A stretch of DNA of 64,000 bases from assembly GCA_963565915.1 (NCBI GenBank), contig OY751496.1, positions 310,001 through 374,000 of the forward strand, read 5' to 3'. This DNA comes from Entoloma clypeatum. Taxonomy: Eukaryota > Basidiomycota > Agaricomycetes > Agaricales > Entolomataceae. Numbering within the stretch: position 1 is the stretch's first letter; each line of letters begins with the position of its first letter. Of this stretch, positions 23,045-34,118 are shown in pieces. The position numbers and the translations under genes were made by a program. The notes under the pieces are model-generated. The model did not search any database, was not told the origin of the DNA, and saw only the letters and a program-made list of their open reading frames with translations.

Positions 23045-23539
23045 AGCGGGCTTCGATCCGCATTGGAACCTGCAACTTCTGCGATCCAACGACCATCCCC
23101 GAGTCCTGCGGGGACCCTCTACCCTCGTAGGACCTATTTCAAGCTCTTCAAAAACGCCGTCCTATCATTTGTGATAAAAAATATCTCTTGGACATTTCAC
23201 CACTGTCAAGTTATGCACATTGCTTAAAAGTTCACACCCTCTGATATGTGGCTATATTTAATCCCGAAGCTTGTCTATTGACATCGGTATATTGTCAGGC
23301 TCCTGAACCATCCGCTCGAGGTAGTGTGCCGGGAATTAGGTCCTCGGCCTAATCCACATTTGCGAATTTGGTCGCTGATCTAATTCCCCAAATTCGCAGG
23401 TGCTAATTAGCAAAATAGTCCCAAACATTCTATGACTTCTAAACTAGTATAATCATTGCTGCTGCGTCTTGAGTCTGATCATTGTCGCTCATCAGCAATC
23501 TGGGGGTCTTTTCTGAAGCAGTTGAGACCAGTCTATAAC

Positions 23540-23745
23540 ATCCTATAGCATCATAGCACCATAGCAAAGGTTCTCTTGTTTAGAGTGCCCACTGTGAGGT
23601 ATGGAGCATTCCATAGCATCATGTGGGAACTCCATAGCATTCCAGAGCACTTCATAGCAACCTCTGAGCTCTTTAAACCTACTCAAATCCCTATACCATC
23701 ATAGTGTATAGAATGTTACAGAGCACTATGGAGCCTTCAGGAGGC
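23540..23745. repeat. cluster of CATAGCA words in the hAT element
   Basis: About six copies of ccatagca/tcatagca/tatagca occur within 200 bp, 220-420 bp from the left hAT end. A cluster in the opposite orientation (tgctatgg) lies at 29480-29595, just downstream of the hAT transposase. They may be subterminal transposase-binding words, but they could also be simple AT-rich sequence. Confidence 0.4.
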
Positions 23746-24119
23746 TGCTGTAGAATAGGTTTATATGTCAGTCTACTCAATTTATTTCACACCAATAGTC
23801 ATTATGAAAAAATATCATTGAATGTACTACTACATCTTGGTAACATACTCTTGAGACAAGGACATATTGAAATCTGTATTACTAGTACCATTGCTATGAC
23901 CACTGTCAGGTTCTCCTCAACCAAATAACCCCCCTCCCCCCCCCCCCCCACTGTCTCCTTTTTGTTGCTGGTCCATCATTCATGACCTGTTCGTCGCCTG
24001 GTGGTGTGGTCTTTGCATGGCCGTGGTCGGTGCTGTGGTCCCTCGTCATTTTTTTCTTTTGGTCCCGTTGCTTGTCGTCGCCGGCGTCGTCACCACCCTA
24101 ATATGTGGGGACATGGGAC
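23746..24119. other. hAT interior without gene
   Basis: AT-rich sequence followed by a C-run (23930-23951). No coding pattern was recognised. Confidence 0.4.
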
Positions 24120-24662
24120 CTTCTTGGGGAGGGGTTAGACTGGCTGTGGTCTGATTTGGTTTCAACAGGCCCTTGGGCGTGAGAGGCAGCCGTGGGCAAC
24201 AAGAAATGGCTGTTGGGCATGTGGGGAGGCCGGAGGGGACGAGAGGGAGCCGTTGGGGGGTGAGAGTAGGCCGTAGGGAATGGGACACGGCCATTGGAAG
24301 CGAGAGACAACTGTTGGTGACGAGAGACCCCTGTTGGACATGAGAGGAGGGCGTTGGGGGTGAGAGGCAGCCGCAGGGCATGAGAGGAGGCCATAGGGGA
24401 CGAGAGGGAGCCATTGGAGATGTGAGGAGACCATAGGGGATGAGACGCAGCTGTTAGAAACATGAGGAAGCCGTTGAAGATGAGAGACGGCTGTTGGGGG
24501 CAAGAGGCAGCCATTGGAGGTGAGAGGAGGCTGCTGGGCAGAAGAGACGAGGGGATTGGGGGCGAGATGCAGCCGCTGGACACGAGAGAAGGCCATTGGA
24601 GACAAGAGACGGTGTTGGGGGCGAGAGGCAGCCATTGGGGGCAAGAGGAGGCCATTGGGCAC
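24120..24662. repeat. minisatellite, about 21-bp unit, left part
   Basis: Degenerate tandem units of about 21 bp follow GAGAGGNNGCCNTTGGGNNNN. The array continues after gypsy element E at 28143-28610. The unit length is a multiple of three, so long meaningless frames remain open on the minus strand. Confidence 0.75.
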
Positions 24663-24980
24663 TGTTACGATCATATTTTCACTTTTCACTTTATCTTATC
24701 TTATCTCAGTCTTATCTTATCTACATTGTGTCATACATGAGGACATCTTATCATTATCACGTAGTAGGATGTAAAGGATCCGGAGTCGCATAGTATGACG
24801 CTGCCTTAACGCAGCCTCATGGTATTTACATATATAAGTAGGGTACTTTCACTTGTATTCGATAGCTTGTTCTCTTGAGATTCCCGCTGGGTCTCCTGGC
24901 AAAACAGTTCTCTTACCACTCCTTCACTTCGTTCCTAAGTTTGGGCTTGCAATGTCGTTTGACTTAGCATCACCTCAACA
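24663..24980 (+). repeat. 5' LTR of element E
   Basis: It starts TGTTACGATCA and ends CCTCAACA. The TATA box TATATAAG starts at 24831, and the inferred transcript start AGCTTGTTCT is at 24864-24873, 33 bases on. Confidence 0.92.
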
Positions 24981-24982
24981 GA

Positions 24983-24992
24983 AGAACAAGCT
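24983..24992 (+). other. self-priming primer binding site of element E
   Basis: AGAACAAGCT starts two bases after the LTR and is the reverse complement of AGCTTGTTCT at 24864-24873. The spacing is the same as in the unrelated G1 family. Confidence 0.6.
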
Positions 24993-25559
24993 CTTTCTAC
25001 TCGCCCGTCCAAACACACACTTCCTACTCCATCATCACTATCCCTGCCATTTTGCACTTTTGCATTAAAAGTCGCACTTCGTTATTACATGCGGACCCTA
25101 GCGTTAAGGGGGACCTCCCGGACTTCAGGGATAAGAAGAGAAATGCTTGATACACCCATTATAACTAGCGTTGCCGTTCGAGACACACAGGGAAATGTTG
25201 AGCCCATCCTATGTTGAGGTGACCAAAGGCCGACACATCTAACCTTCGGGGAAGTTGCTGGCACATGTGACAGTTTGGAAGAGAAGACCATACACATCTA
25301 GTTCGCAAAAGGTGTTCCAACCCCCGACTCCTCGACATCTCGATTCGACCAGTCCAGCGCGCGTAGGGGTATTGACTGTGTGGACTTCATTTTTCCTAGA
25401 TCTTCCTCCATTCGGGCATCCCGACTGCCTGGGTAGACAGATTGTTCTTTGGGTTTTCTTTTCAGATTTTTTTTCATCTAAGCGTCAGAACAGGGTTGCG
25501 CGCCCGACGTAAGGTACTATTGTTCGAACCAAAACACTCCCCCCTGTCAAAACACCATC

Positions 25560-26648
25560 ATGGACAACCAAGATTTTCAGGACAAAGCCCCTGAACCCCC
25601 TGAGCATCACCAACCCCCCATCGCACCACCCCCCCCTCCTCCTCACTGACCAGGGCGAAGAATTGAAATAGCTGCAGATCCCGGCAAATATAATGGATCC
25701 CGACCCTTGTTTTCGGGATGGTGGGCAAAAATGCTCATGTGGATCTGAGTAAATCGAGATTTGTTACATGGGAATGATGAGATCTGTATCGCGGTCTGGT
25801 CCCGATTAGATGGACCGATTGCAGGAACGTATGGGGAGACACGACTCACTCAGTGCATGGAATCAAATGACTGGCCAACGTATCGGAACTTGATCTATGA
25901 GATTACCACAAGGTTTCGTCCTACCACTGAAGTAGAATGGGCCAGAGCAAAGATTGAGGGGTTCAAACAGAACCAGATGAAAACAGACGATTGGATCATG
26001 CAGTTTGGAACACTGGCGATCAAAGGGAAAATTGAGGATCATCATGGGATTTCCTTACTGGAGAGAAATGCCCGGGACTCAATCATACAACAATTATTTC
26101 AGCAAGGAAGACGTCAAAACACCATGCAGGAAACCATCAAGGAAATCTCAGCCATTGGAAGGGCTGAAGAAAATTATGCCACGAGGCAAGGAATGAGGCA
26201 GGGACCTCAAAGACAAGGGAACCAATGGGGAAATCGCCCCCAGAATCAGCAAGCACCGCGGCCGCAAGGCCAGAATAATTTTGGAAGGCCCTTTGGGCAA
26301 CAACAGAATGGGGGGTACCGTCCCCAGCAAAATGGTCAGCAGCAGCAACGACGCGATCCGAATGCGATGAACGTCGACAGAAACCAGCGACGAGCTCCTG
26401 GTAATTGCTATAACTGTGGTGGACAGGGGCATTTTGCCTGAGATTGCAGGCAGCCGCAGTGCAGGGTACAAGCGGCAATGATCAAACAAATTGATGAGCA
26501 TGAGGAGGAAGAAATTCTGAGGCAGATAATGGCAAGGCGTCAAGCACATCAAGCCACAAATGGACAAATGGGTGTGAATAGCATGCCTGCGCTGAATCCC
26601 AATGGACAGGCTGCAGGGCTGCAGGGTTTTGTGAATGTCAACCAGTAA
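25560..26648 (+). pseudogene. Gag of element E, broken
   Basis: It starts MDNQDFQDKAPEPPEH at 25560. Early stops fall near 25648 and 25748. The capsid part is open from about 25760 (LTQCMESNDWPTYRNLIYEI ... WARAKIEGFKQNQMKTDDWI). A Gln/Asn/Pro-rich linker precedes a CCHC knuckle that is interrupted by a stop (CYNCGGQGHFA, stop, DC; near 26440), probably from CGA or TGG. The C-terminal tail runs to TAA at 26646-26648. Confidence 0.82.
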
Positions 26649-26683
26649 TTCCCCCGCTGGCTCTGACAAATTGGTACAAACAA

Positions 26684-27813
26684 TTGCCTATAGACTCTTA
26701 CATATATAAGGACACTGTAAAATCATGGTTTCAGAAACTTTCGGACGCAGCAGTTACGTACAATAAAATACTATTAGATAAACCTAGGAGAGAAAAACAA
26801 AAAAAAGATGAATCGGACTTAGATACACTTGTAAACTATATCATTGGGGAGTCCTTGGAAACAAGGCTTGGTTCAGGCCTTTATGAAGGAACTAAATAAA
26901 AAATTGGGGATTACAACTAAATTATCGACAGCGTATCATTCAGACAGACAGACAGACGGAACACATCAACCAGGAATTGGAACAATATCTAAGATCCTTT
27001 ATCTCCCATCGGCAAACAGATTGGCCTGAATGGATGGCAACCACGGAGTTTGCCTATAATAATAAAATTCACACGGCAACTCAGTTTTCGCCATTCTATG
27101 TAAATTATGGGTTTAACCCTAGAATGGGCATAGAACCTCGGAGGGCAGAAAGGTCAGAACCGGCCAAAGAATTTGCAGAGCGAATGAAGAAAATCCATGA
27201 GGAGGCAGAAGCGGCGCTAGTAAAAGCACGAGAAGAGATGGAACGGTATGCGAACCTGAAACGGGGTGATGGACCAGTTTACAAAGTTGGCGACAAAGTT
27301 TGGTTATCAACTAAAGACCTGAAGTTGAACCGACCCTTAAAGAAACTTGCCGAACGATGGATTGGACCCTATGCCATAACCAAAATCATTTCGTCACACG
27401 CTGTGGAACTTAAATTGCCAAAGTCATGGAAAATCCACCCGGTTATCAATGTGTCACAGGTCCATTTATTTAAGGAACCACTATTTATATCACAAAGGGT
27501 GCAGGCACCAAACCCAATAGTTATCAATGGCGAAGAGGAGTACAATGTCGCTAAAGTTATTGACTCAAGGTTGAAGAGAGGAAAGCTGGAATATTTAGTG
27601 CAATGGGAAGGTCTGACTCCGGACCACAACATGTGGGAACCCGAGGATCACCTGGAACATGCCAAGGAAGCGGTGGAGGACTTCTTTAAATTAAACCCGA
27701 ATGCACCCCGGCACTTACGCGCAAACATCTTTGAAGGATTAAAATTTAAACCATATGAGACTTTCACGTACATCCTGGACGACATCATATCTCGCCTGGA
27801 AGTCAAGATCTAG
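26684..27813 (+). pseudogene. integrase C-terminal half and chromodomain of element E
   Basis: A short piece of unclear origin is followed from about 26870 by integrase (LGITTKLSTAYH). The sequence that should read HPQTDGQTER is damaged by a GACA expansion and a frame change, so the catalytic Glu is gone. From 26977 the frame is open to the end: WPEWMATTEFAYNN, FSPFYVNYGFNPRMG, KVGDKVWLSTKDL and the chromodomain (KLEYLVQWEGLTPDHNMWEP). The domain order and end match other chromoviruses. Confidence 0.88.
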
Positions 27814-27824
27814 AAAGGGGGTAA

Positions 27825-28142
27825 TGTTATGATTGTATTTTCACTTTTCACTTTATCTTATCTTATCTCGATCTTATCTTATCTACATCGTGTCATACAT
27901 GAGGACATCTTATCATTATCATGCAGCAGGATGTGAAGGATCTGGAGTTGCGCAGCATGACGCTGCCTCAATGCAGCCTCATGGTATTTACATATATAAG
28001 TAGGGTACTTTCACTTGTATTCGATAGCTTGTTCTCTTGAGATTCCCGCTGGGTCTCTTGGCAATACAGTTCTCTTACCACTCCTTCACTTTGTTCCTAA
28101 GTTTGGGCTCGCGACGTCATTTGACTTAGCGTCGCCTCAACA
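27825..28142 (+). repeat. 3' LTR of element E
   Basis: It starts TGTTATGATTG and ends CCTCAACA. It has the same length as the 5' LTR and differs by scattered substitutions, so the insertion is not recent. Confidence 0.92.
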
Positions 28143-28610
28143 GGCACGAGAGGAGGGGGTTGGGGGCAAGAGGCAGCTATTGGGGGGGAGAGGAGGCCGT
28201 TGGGCACACGAGGAGATCAAAGGGGACAAGAGGTAGCTGTTGGGCATGCGGGGAGCTGTTGGGCATGAGAGGAGGCTGTTGGGCATGAGAGGAGGCCGTT
28301 GAGCACGAGAGGAGGGGGTTGGAACAAGAGGAGGGGGTTGGGACAAGAGGCAGCCGTTGGGCATGCGAGGAAGCTGTTGGAGATGAGAGATGGCCATTGG
28401 GCGCGAGAGGCAGCCATTGGGCATACAAGGAGCCATTGGGTGCATGAGAAGACCATTGGGCATGAGGAGAGGGGGTTGGGGTTGAGAGGCAGCCATTGGG
28501 GGCAAGATGGCCATTTGGTGCTGTTGGAGACGAGAGATGATTGTTGGGTGTGAGAGGGAGCCATTTGTTGGTGATGAGAGATGGCCGTTGGGCAATGGGG
28601 GTGTTGTGTT
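28143..28610. repeat. minisatellite, about 21-bp unit, right part
   Basis: This continues the array at 24120-24662, with the same GAGAGG..GCC.TTGGG unit. Gypsy element E split the array. Confidence 0.75.
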
Positions 28611-28632
28611 TGGCATTGGGGAATAAGGAGAA

Positions 28633-28750
28633 TCAACCCTCGGGGTTTGCTGACCACACACAAACAAACACAAGGACTTGTCAAAAAAATCGACAAGTCC
28701 ATTGCTGATGTTTTTTTGTATGGCACACCACGGCAACCACCGAGGGTTGA
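28633..28750. repeat. nested inverted repeats, possible hairpin
   Basis: The outer arms tcaaccctcgg (28633-28643) and ccgagggttga (28740-28750) enclose a perfect 9-bp stem, ggacttgtc / gacaagtcc (28674-28700), with a 9-base loop. A short attgaac tandem repeat follows. Confidence 0.55.
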
Positions 28751-29600
28751 ACATTGAACATTGAACGTTGATCATTGTTGATCTTCCTTCTTCCCATACC
28801 ACCAGCTCAAGACCACGGCCCACCATCAACTCAAGACCCCGACATCCCCACACCCCACTAATGCTGAACACCACTCACCACTCCAATGCCCACGCTGACT
28901 CACCCCGAATCCCCATCAATGCCAAACATGACACACCACACCACAGGACACGAGGCGCAAGTAAACGACGCACACCGACCATGAGGCCGACTCACCACGC
29001 CAAACGACACATGGGGAACATGTTGTCCACGACGGCCATGGGGAGTGGCGCGTGTGGGCAGGACAGACAGGTAGGAAATAACCACAGCAACAATGGGAAG
29101 CAAGACAATACCTGTAGGCAATGACGGCAGGCAGAAAATGGGACGCATGAGCTGGAGGGCAAGGGAAAATGACATTGGGCAGACAGGAAGGCGGGGGCGG
29201 GTCCTGTCATATGTGAAAGCATGGGGGCATATTAGTAGTTCCCCTGCGACATTATAATAGACTTCTTTCTTTATGTTGCATCATTATAATTCATTCAGTT
29301 TTCATTCCTCCTTCCCATTGAAACTATAATGCATGTCATAATTCTCATGCATGAAGACAAGTAAATTATAGCCTGAGCTTGTTAAATTACTGCAAAACAT
29401 TATAAATAATATGGCTACTTGGGAATGTTATACAGGGCTATGACATGATATGATGGTATGGTATACTACACAATGCTATATGACTATGAATTGCTATGGG
29501 GCTCCAGCAGTACCACACTATGAAATGCTATGGAACACTATGGGATGGTATGGTGCTCCGTGATGCTATCTGGGCTTGACTGTGTTTGCTATAGTTTGGT
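28751..29600. other. hAT interior without recognised gene
   Basis: Low-complexity AC-rich sequence near 28800-29000, then AT-rich sequence and the TGCTATGG cluster at 29480-29595. I see no reliable gene. Confidence 0.4.
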
Positions 29601-30837
29601 TTGATCAAAATCAGAGTTTGCTGATGCTGCTATCAACATGGATTGGTACCGCAGACTTGTTCCGTCTGGCCCCAGCCTGACCATTCTTGACTCGATCAGC
29701 CAGGATGTGGATGTATTGATCCAGCTCGAACTGCTCCGCCAAAGTGAACTGACCTTGTGGAGCTGTTGACAAGTCATCTGGTAAGCCTTCATCCAGCCAT
29801 TTCAATGCACCCACGGTGTCAGATTCTAACTCATCCTCACTTTCATGAAGGTCTTCAACCTCATTTGAAGTGCTGCGATTGGACACACGAAGGGTGGTCT
29901 CTTTTTGATGGATATCACCATCAATGTCGCGCCAATTCACAGTGAGTGGCCATTTGTTTGTGCGACTGGGCTCCGTTTGTTCAAGGAATGTCCAAATTTT
30001 GAGATGGTTGGAAACTATGGGCACTTTTTGTTTATTTTGTCAGACGCTATTGATCCACTTCACCATCGACATTGCACATTCATCAACGATTGAGACAGGA
30101 ACAACAGAAAAAAGCTTGATTGCAAGAGCCTATGAAACCATCAATGTTAATAGTTAGAAGATGGGTGTTGCTGTGTAATGGATCCTCTCACCGCAATTAC
30201 ATCTGCATTCCTTTCACCACTAATGTTCTTGGATTCAAACACATGTATCCACCATTCCCTTGGAGATTCCTTCCATAAGCGCTCTCGGTTGAATGGCAGA
30301 AGGCCACCTTGATATGCTTGCAGCTGCTTTCAAAGAATTTGGAGTGCATCAGCAGGAGTTTGGTGAGCTATTTGTGGATTAATTTTTTCCATGGCTTCCT
30401 TGGCTTCTGCAACGGTGCGTCCCTCCATGTACTCATCACCGTACTCAATTTTAAGCAAGGTTTGTAGGGTAATACCAATGTTTTTGATGACTGGTTCCTT
30501 AGGCAGGATGGTAGGCTGTCCATCTTGGATCCTGAACCTCTGTGATTGGATGCGAAGAGGGTTTGGATTGGACATTACTGTGGCCATTCTATAATCTACC
30601 CACTGGAATGAAGAAGAAGATGGACTGCATGTGATATGAGTACCCACCTGGATGAAGAGCAAATGCTGCAAGGTATATGTTCTGTGTGTTCTTGCCTTCA
30701 ATCAGGCTACTGAACTGATAGTTGGTTATTTGGTGGATCTCTTCCTGGATGGATGTCGCATATTTCGATCTATGTGATGCCTCATTTCCATTTGTCACAA
30801 GATCGTGCAGTTGAGACGTGATAGCCAACCAGTACAC
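29600..30837 (-). pseudogene. hAT transposase, C-terminal part
   Basis: Minus-strand frames together give the C-terminal part of a hAT-family transposase as seen in agaricomycetes. The order is MYWLAITSQLHDLV ... NIYLAAFALHP (30837-30640), then NPNPL ... IGITLQTLLKIEYGDEYMEGRTVAEAKEAM (30560-30380), then ESPREWWIHVFE (near 30250), and a last part with IWTFLEQ and VNWRDIDG (29600-30024). An intron-like break and frame changes separate the pieces. The gene is cut upstream at 30871 by gypsy element F. A possible first exon (MSTETRAKLNTLKLYLSN, 39691-39745, minus) lies beyond G1-c. The family agrees with the 8-bp duplication and end sequence of the enclosing element. Confidence 0.75.
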
Positions 30838-30871
30838 ATATACGTCAGCTGCATTGGTTTCCTTTGCCTCC

Positions 30872-31415
30872 TGTTATGGCGATAGCCTACAATCGGTGCA
30901 AGGTCCTAGTCATGTGGGTTCGTACTGTTTCCACACAAGTCCCTCAGTAGGATGACTTGATCAAGATCAGCGAGTTCCTCAGAAGGACGACTCGGTTCGG
31001 GGTCTGGCAGAGCTAAGTCCTCGCAAGGCACTTAGTTGGAGAGCGTTCGAAGAATATGCAAGTAAGCATTGTATGCCTAGATCAAGCTGAGGACCTCTAC
31101 TCTAAGGTTACAAGTCTTATATATGTTATCCTACAGCTATAAATAAGTAGATGCTGCACAAGAGCTAAATAAGCCATTGGTTAGATAAATGTTTCAAGGG
31201 GGCTGTGGCATAGGAGTCAGAGATAAGGCCTTGAGGCCATGAGTCAGAGATAACAAGTGAAAATGTAGCTAAAAGGGGAATTGTCCGAGTCATAGTGCTG
31301 ATAGAGGGGACACGTGTCCCAGGGTCATCGGAGTTAAGTGAAACAGGGTCTGATAAGGATCGAGGGTCAAGGGGTCATGTGAAGGCACATAGGAAGAGGG
31401 TGAAAAAGTGTAACA
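30872..31415 (-). repeat. 3' LTR of element F
   Basis: Read on the plus strand it starts TGTTATGGCGATAG and ends AGTGTAACA, about 544 bp. The flanking bases at the hAT side are cctcc; the partner LTR is lost. Confidence 0.8.
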
Positions 31416-31456
31416 TTACCCCCCTTCTATGCTTGAAGTCACCAGCTTCAATGTTT

Positions 31457-32370
31457 TCAGGTTGCCATGTTGTGCATGGCATCGTCGTCAAATTCGTATG
31501 GCTCGCCCTCGAGGTCTGCGTAGCCAGAGCCAAGACACTCATAGTCATAATGTCCAGGCGCCTTCTTCTCGCACTTCTCGCATAAGTAGAGTGTGCACTG
31601 ATACTCAATGTGTCCTTTAGCTCCGCACAGGCCGCATTGGCGCCCTTTGTCAATGTGTGGCCATCCTGCAGGACGGCACCAAGGTCCGCTTGGGGAGTGA
31701 GCACATCCATGTGTGTCAATTTTGTAACCAATGCAGTCGGGTTTGTTGGTGAGGTCGATGGGGATCTGATATGAGGAACCATGCCCAAGTGGGACAGACA
31801 TGATCGTGCGTACGGTTTTCCTCCTGGAGCGCTTAGCAACTCCATAGGATGGTTTCTTCCCTTTCACATCAGTCTTGACGTTGGAAAGGCTTTGGTCGCT
31901 GGTTAAGGGCAACACAGATTCGGCAGGGGAAGGGGTACTTGGGGGTCGGGGTTTCTGATGACGAGGGGAACTGGGTCAGGGATGGGGGTCGGTTCAGGGG
32001 TGGGTTCAGGGATGGGGACCACTGGGGTGGGAGATCTCAGGGCGGGATTTATGAGTGCAAGGTCGGGGTAGTTGGAGCGTGTGGGAAACAGTCTTTCAAA
32101 ATGTCGGTAGACTCCTCTATCTACCAGGAGGTTGGTGTGACTGTCAATGAGGTGGGCGATAGAGGCGGAAGTGTTGTAATGGTACTCCCAGATAGCGATG
32201 AGTCCATACAACACGTTGACCAGGAACTGGTCTGTTTCATCTTCAAGTCGTCCAAGGACATTGTTCTCGTCTTTGGGGTTAGTGAATAGGTTTAAGAGTC
32301 GGGATCGTCTGGTGTGTCTGTCGGTGTTGAAGCACACTTCTTTTGGGGAGGTGATATGGAGGTTGGACAT
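31457..32370 (-). pseudogene. accessory protein of element F with zinc knuckle, downstream of pol
   Basis: Two overlapping minus-strand frames (31903-32370, 155 residues, starting MSNLHITSPKEVCFN; and 31457-31915, 152 residues) lie between the chromodomain and the 3' LTR. They meet in a Pro-rich stretch and probably were one protein of about 290 residues split by a frameshift near 31940. The N-terminal part is helical. The C-terminal part has a Cys/His cluster with CGLCGAKGHIEYQC and CEKCEKKAPGHYDYEC, two zinc-knuckle-like modules. A nucleic-acid-binding protein behind integrase is unusual, since zinc knuckles normally sit in Gag upstream of pol. I do not recognise the family. Confidence 0.6.
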
Positions 32371-32398
32371 GGTGATGAAAGATGTGGGTGGTTTTCGT

Positions 32399-34118
32399 TC
32401 AAAGGTGGTGGGTTTGTTTGTAAAGACCCAGTGTTTCTTGAGCTCTTTTTAAATTGGATTCGGGTTCCCACATGTTATCGCTTGATGGATATCCCATCCA
32501 CTTGACCAAATACTTGTACCCTCTGCCCTGTCGCTTGTGGGTAAGGATCACTTCTACTTTGTACTTGTGTTCTCCTTCAATCAGATCAGGAGGTGGTTTG
32601 TGGAAGTTCGGTCCATGTGTGTCATTTTCCCAATAAGGTGTCAACAAGGAGGCATGGAAAACGGGGTGGATCTTCCATTGTTCTGGAAGTTTCAGCTTGT
32701 ACGTCAGGGGCCCAAGCACCTCGGAAATGGTGAAGGGTCCTTCTCTTTTGGGTGCCAGTTTTCTGGAAGGGTATCCAATTTGGAGGTTCTTTCCTTCTAG
32801 CCATATCTGTTCTCCTTTTCCAAACGGAGTGAAGCCTCGTGTTGATCTTTCCGCCATTACCTGATGGGCCAGTTTGTGTGCTGCCAGCACTTCATCTCTT
32901 GCTTGTTTTAGTTCTTTGAGCTGTTTCTCTACACTTGGCACATTTGTCTTGTCAAATGCCAATGGTACAGTATGTCTCTTGGTTCGTATCCCATCATCAG
33001 ATAGAATGGGGATCGTTTCGTTGTGGAGTGGGTCCTCTGATTGTGACAGAACTCCATTGTTGAGTTGTGATCATGCCATGTTTCAGGATTGTTCGAACAG
33101 AACATCCAGAAATAGATCTCAAGTTCTTGATTTGCATGTTCTGTTTTTCCATCGGTTTGGGGGTGATAAGTCATGCTCATCATCAGTTTGATCCCTAGGA
33201 GTTGCCCTAGCTCTCTGAAGACCTGAGAAGCAAATTGTGGCCCTCTGTCAGACAGAATAGAGTCTGGGAGTCTGAATCTTCGGTACACATGGTCCAAATA
33301 AAGTTTGGCAGTAAGGGTTGCATCGGTGGTTTTGGTACAAGGGATGGAAATTACCCCCTTCATAGAACCATGGTCTACTACGACCATGATACTGTCAAAT
33401 CTGTTGCTCTCGGGTAGGTCTGTGATGAAGTCAATCGTTGTCTGGGAGAATGGTCTGGCGTCCTTTTGTGCCTTGATCGGCATCAATCCAGGGTTTGTGG
33501 GGTGTGTGTTGACTTTCATTTGTTGGCAGGTTGCACATCCTCCAACATAATTCTTGATAAACACGTACATTCCTGGCCACCAATAGTTTCGCCTAACCAA
33601 TTCCAGGGTTTTTAGATGTCCTGGATGTCCGCTTGGTAGGGAGTTGTGATATCGTTTCGTTATTTCCCAGCGCAGAGTCTCATCTGGCGGTACGTAACAT
33701 CTGTCACGGAAGAATAATATCCCATCTTCTGTCCTCCATTCTGATAAATGGGATTTAATCAGCGGGGTCCCTGATTCTTTTAGGGCGGTGATGGCTTTTG
33801 AGAAGAGCTCATCGTTCTCGGTTGCTTTTAGAATATCTCCTTGTAACTCAAGGTCCACTGTCCTGATGAAGATGTCATCTGGTAAGACAATGATGTCTTC
33901 ATTGTCGGTATCTTCTTTGGGTATGTGGTCTGGTTGCCTTGACAAGGCATCTGATTGGATCATTTTTGCTCCTGGGGTGTGTACCAATTTTAGCTCAAAC
34001 TCGGAGAGATACAGTCTCCACCGTGCTTGTCGTCTGTTCAACTTCTGGGGTTCCCGGTAATATGTCAAGTTCTTGTGATCTGATAGAACAACCATTGGAA
34101 ATGGTGATCCAAGGAGGT
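32399..34118 (-). pseudogene. Pol of element F: RNase H end, integrase, chromodomain
   Basis: It is open from the truncation at 34118 to about 32990: the RNase H end (VLSDHKNLTYY), the HHCC module (HPGHLKTLELVRRNYWWPG ... GCATCQQMK) and the integrase core (TTIDFITDLP, SDRGPQF, then HPQTDGKTEHANQELE). A frameshift near 32965 moves the frame, and 32399-32962 completes it with a chromodomain (GYKYLVKWMGYPSSDNMWEP). The first 11 residues of the long plus-sided frame come from the adjoining LTR and are not part of this protein. Confidence 0.9.

Larger units (their letters stand above)
24663..28142 (+). mobile_element. gypsy element E, internally deleted, with GGCAC duplication
   Basis: Two LTRs of 318 bp each (24663-24980 and 27825-28142) enclose 2.8 kb. 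The 5-bp target duplication GGCAC is exact (24658-24662 and 28143-28147) and lies in the minisatellite. A purine tract agaaagggggtaa precedes the 3' LTR. The internal part keeps a Gag and the C-terminal half of integrase with a chromodomain, but has no protease, reverse transcriptase or RNase H, so it depends on other elements. Confidence 0.93.
30872..34118 (-). mobile_element. gypsy chromovirus F, 5' part missing
   Basis: This minus-strand element inserted in the hAT transposase gene. Its 3' LTR is at 30872-31415 with a purine tract (aggggggtaa on the minus strand) beside it. It contains RNase H, integrase, chromodomain and two extra reading frames downstream of pol. It ends abruptly at the G1-c LTR at 34119, within RNase H; reverse transcriptase, protease, gag and 5' LTR are gone. 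It is a different family from G1 and E. Confidence 0.9.

Noticed and set aside
24098..24774. Long open frames (up to 185 codons) on both strands
   Set aside because: They come from the 21-bp minisatellite, whose unit is a multiple of three, and have no protein-like conservation.
28137..28874. Minus-strand frame of 245 codons
   Set aside because: Same minisatellite effect; Pro/Ser/Gln low complexity in all frames.
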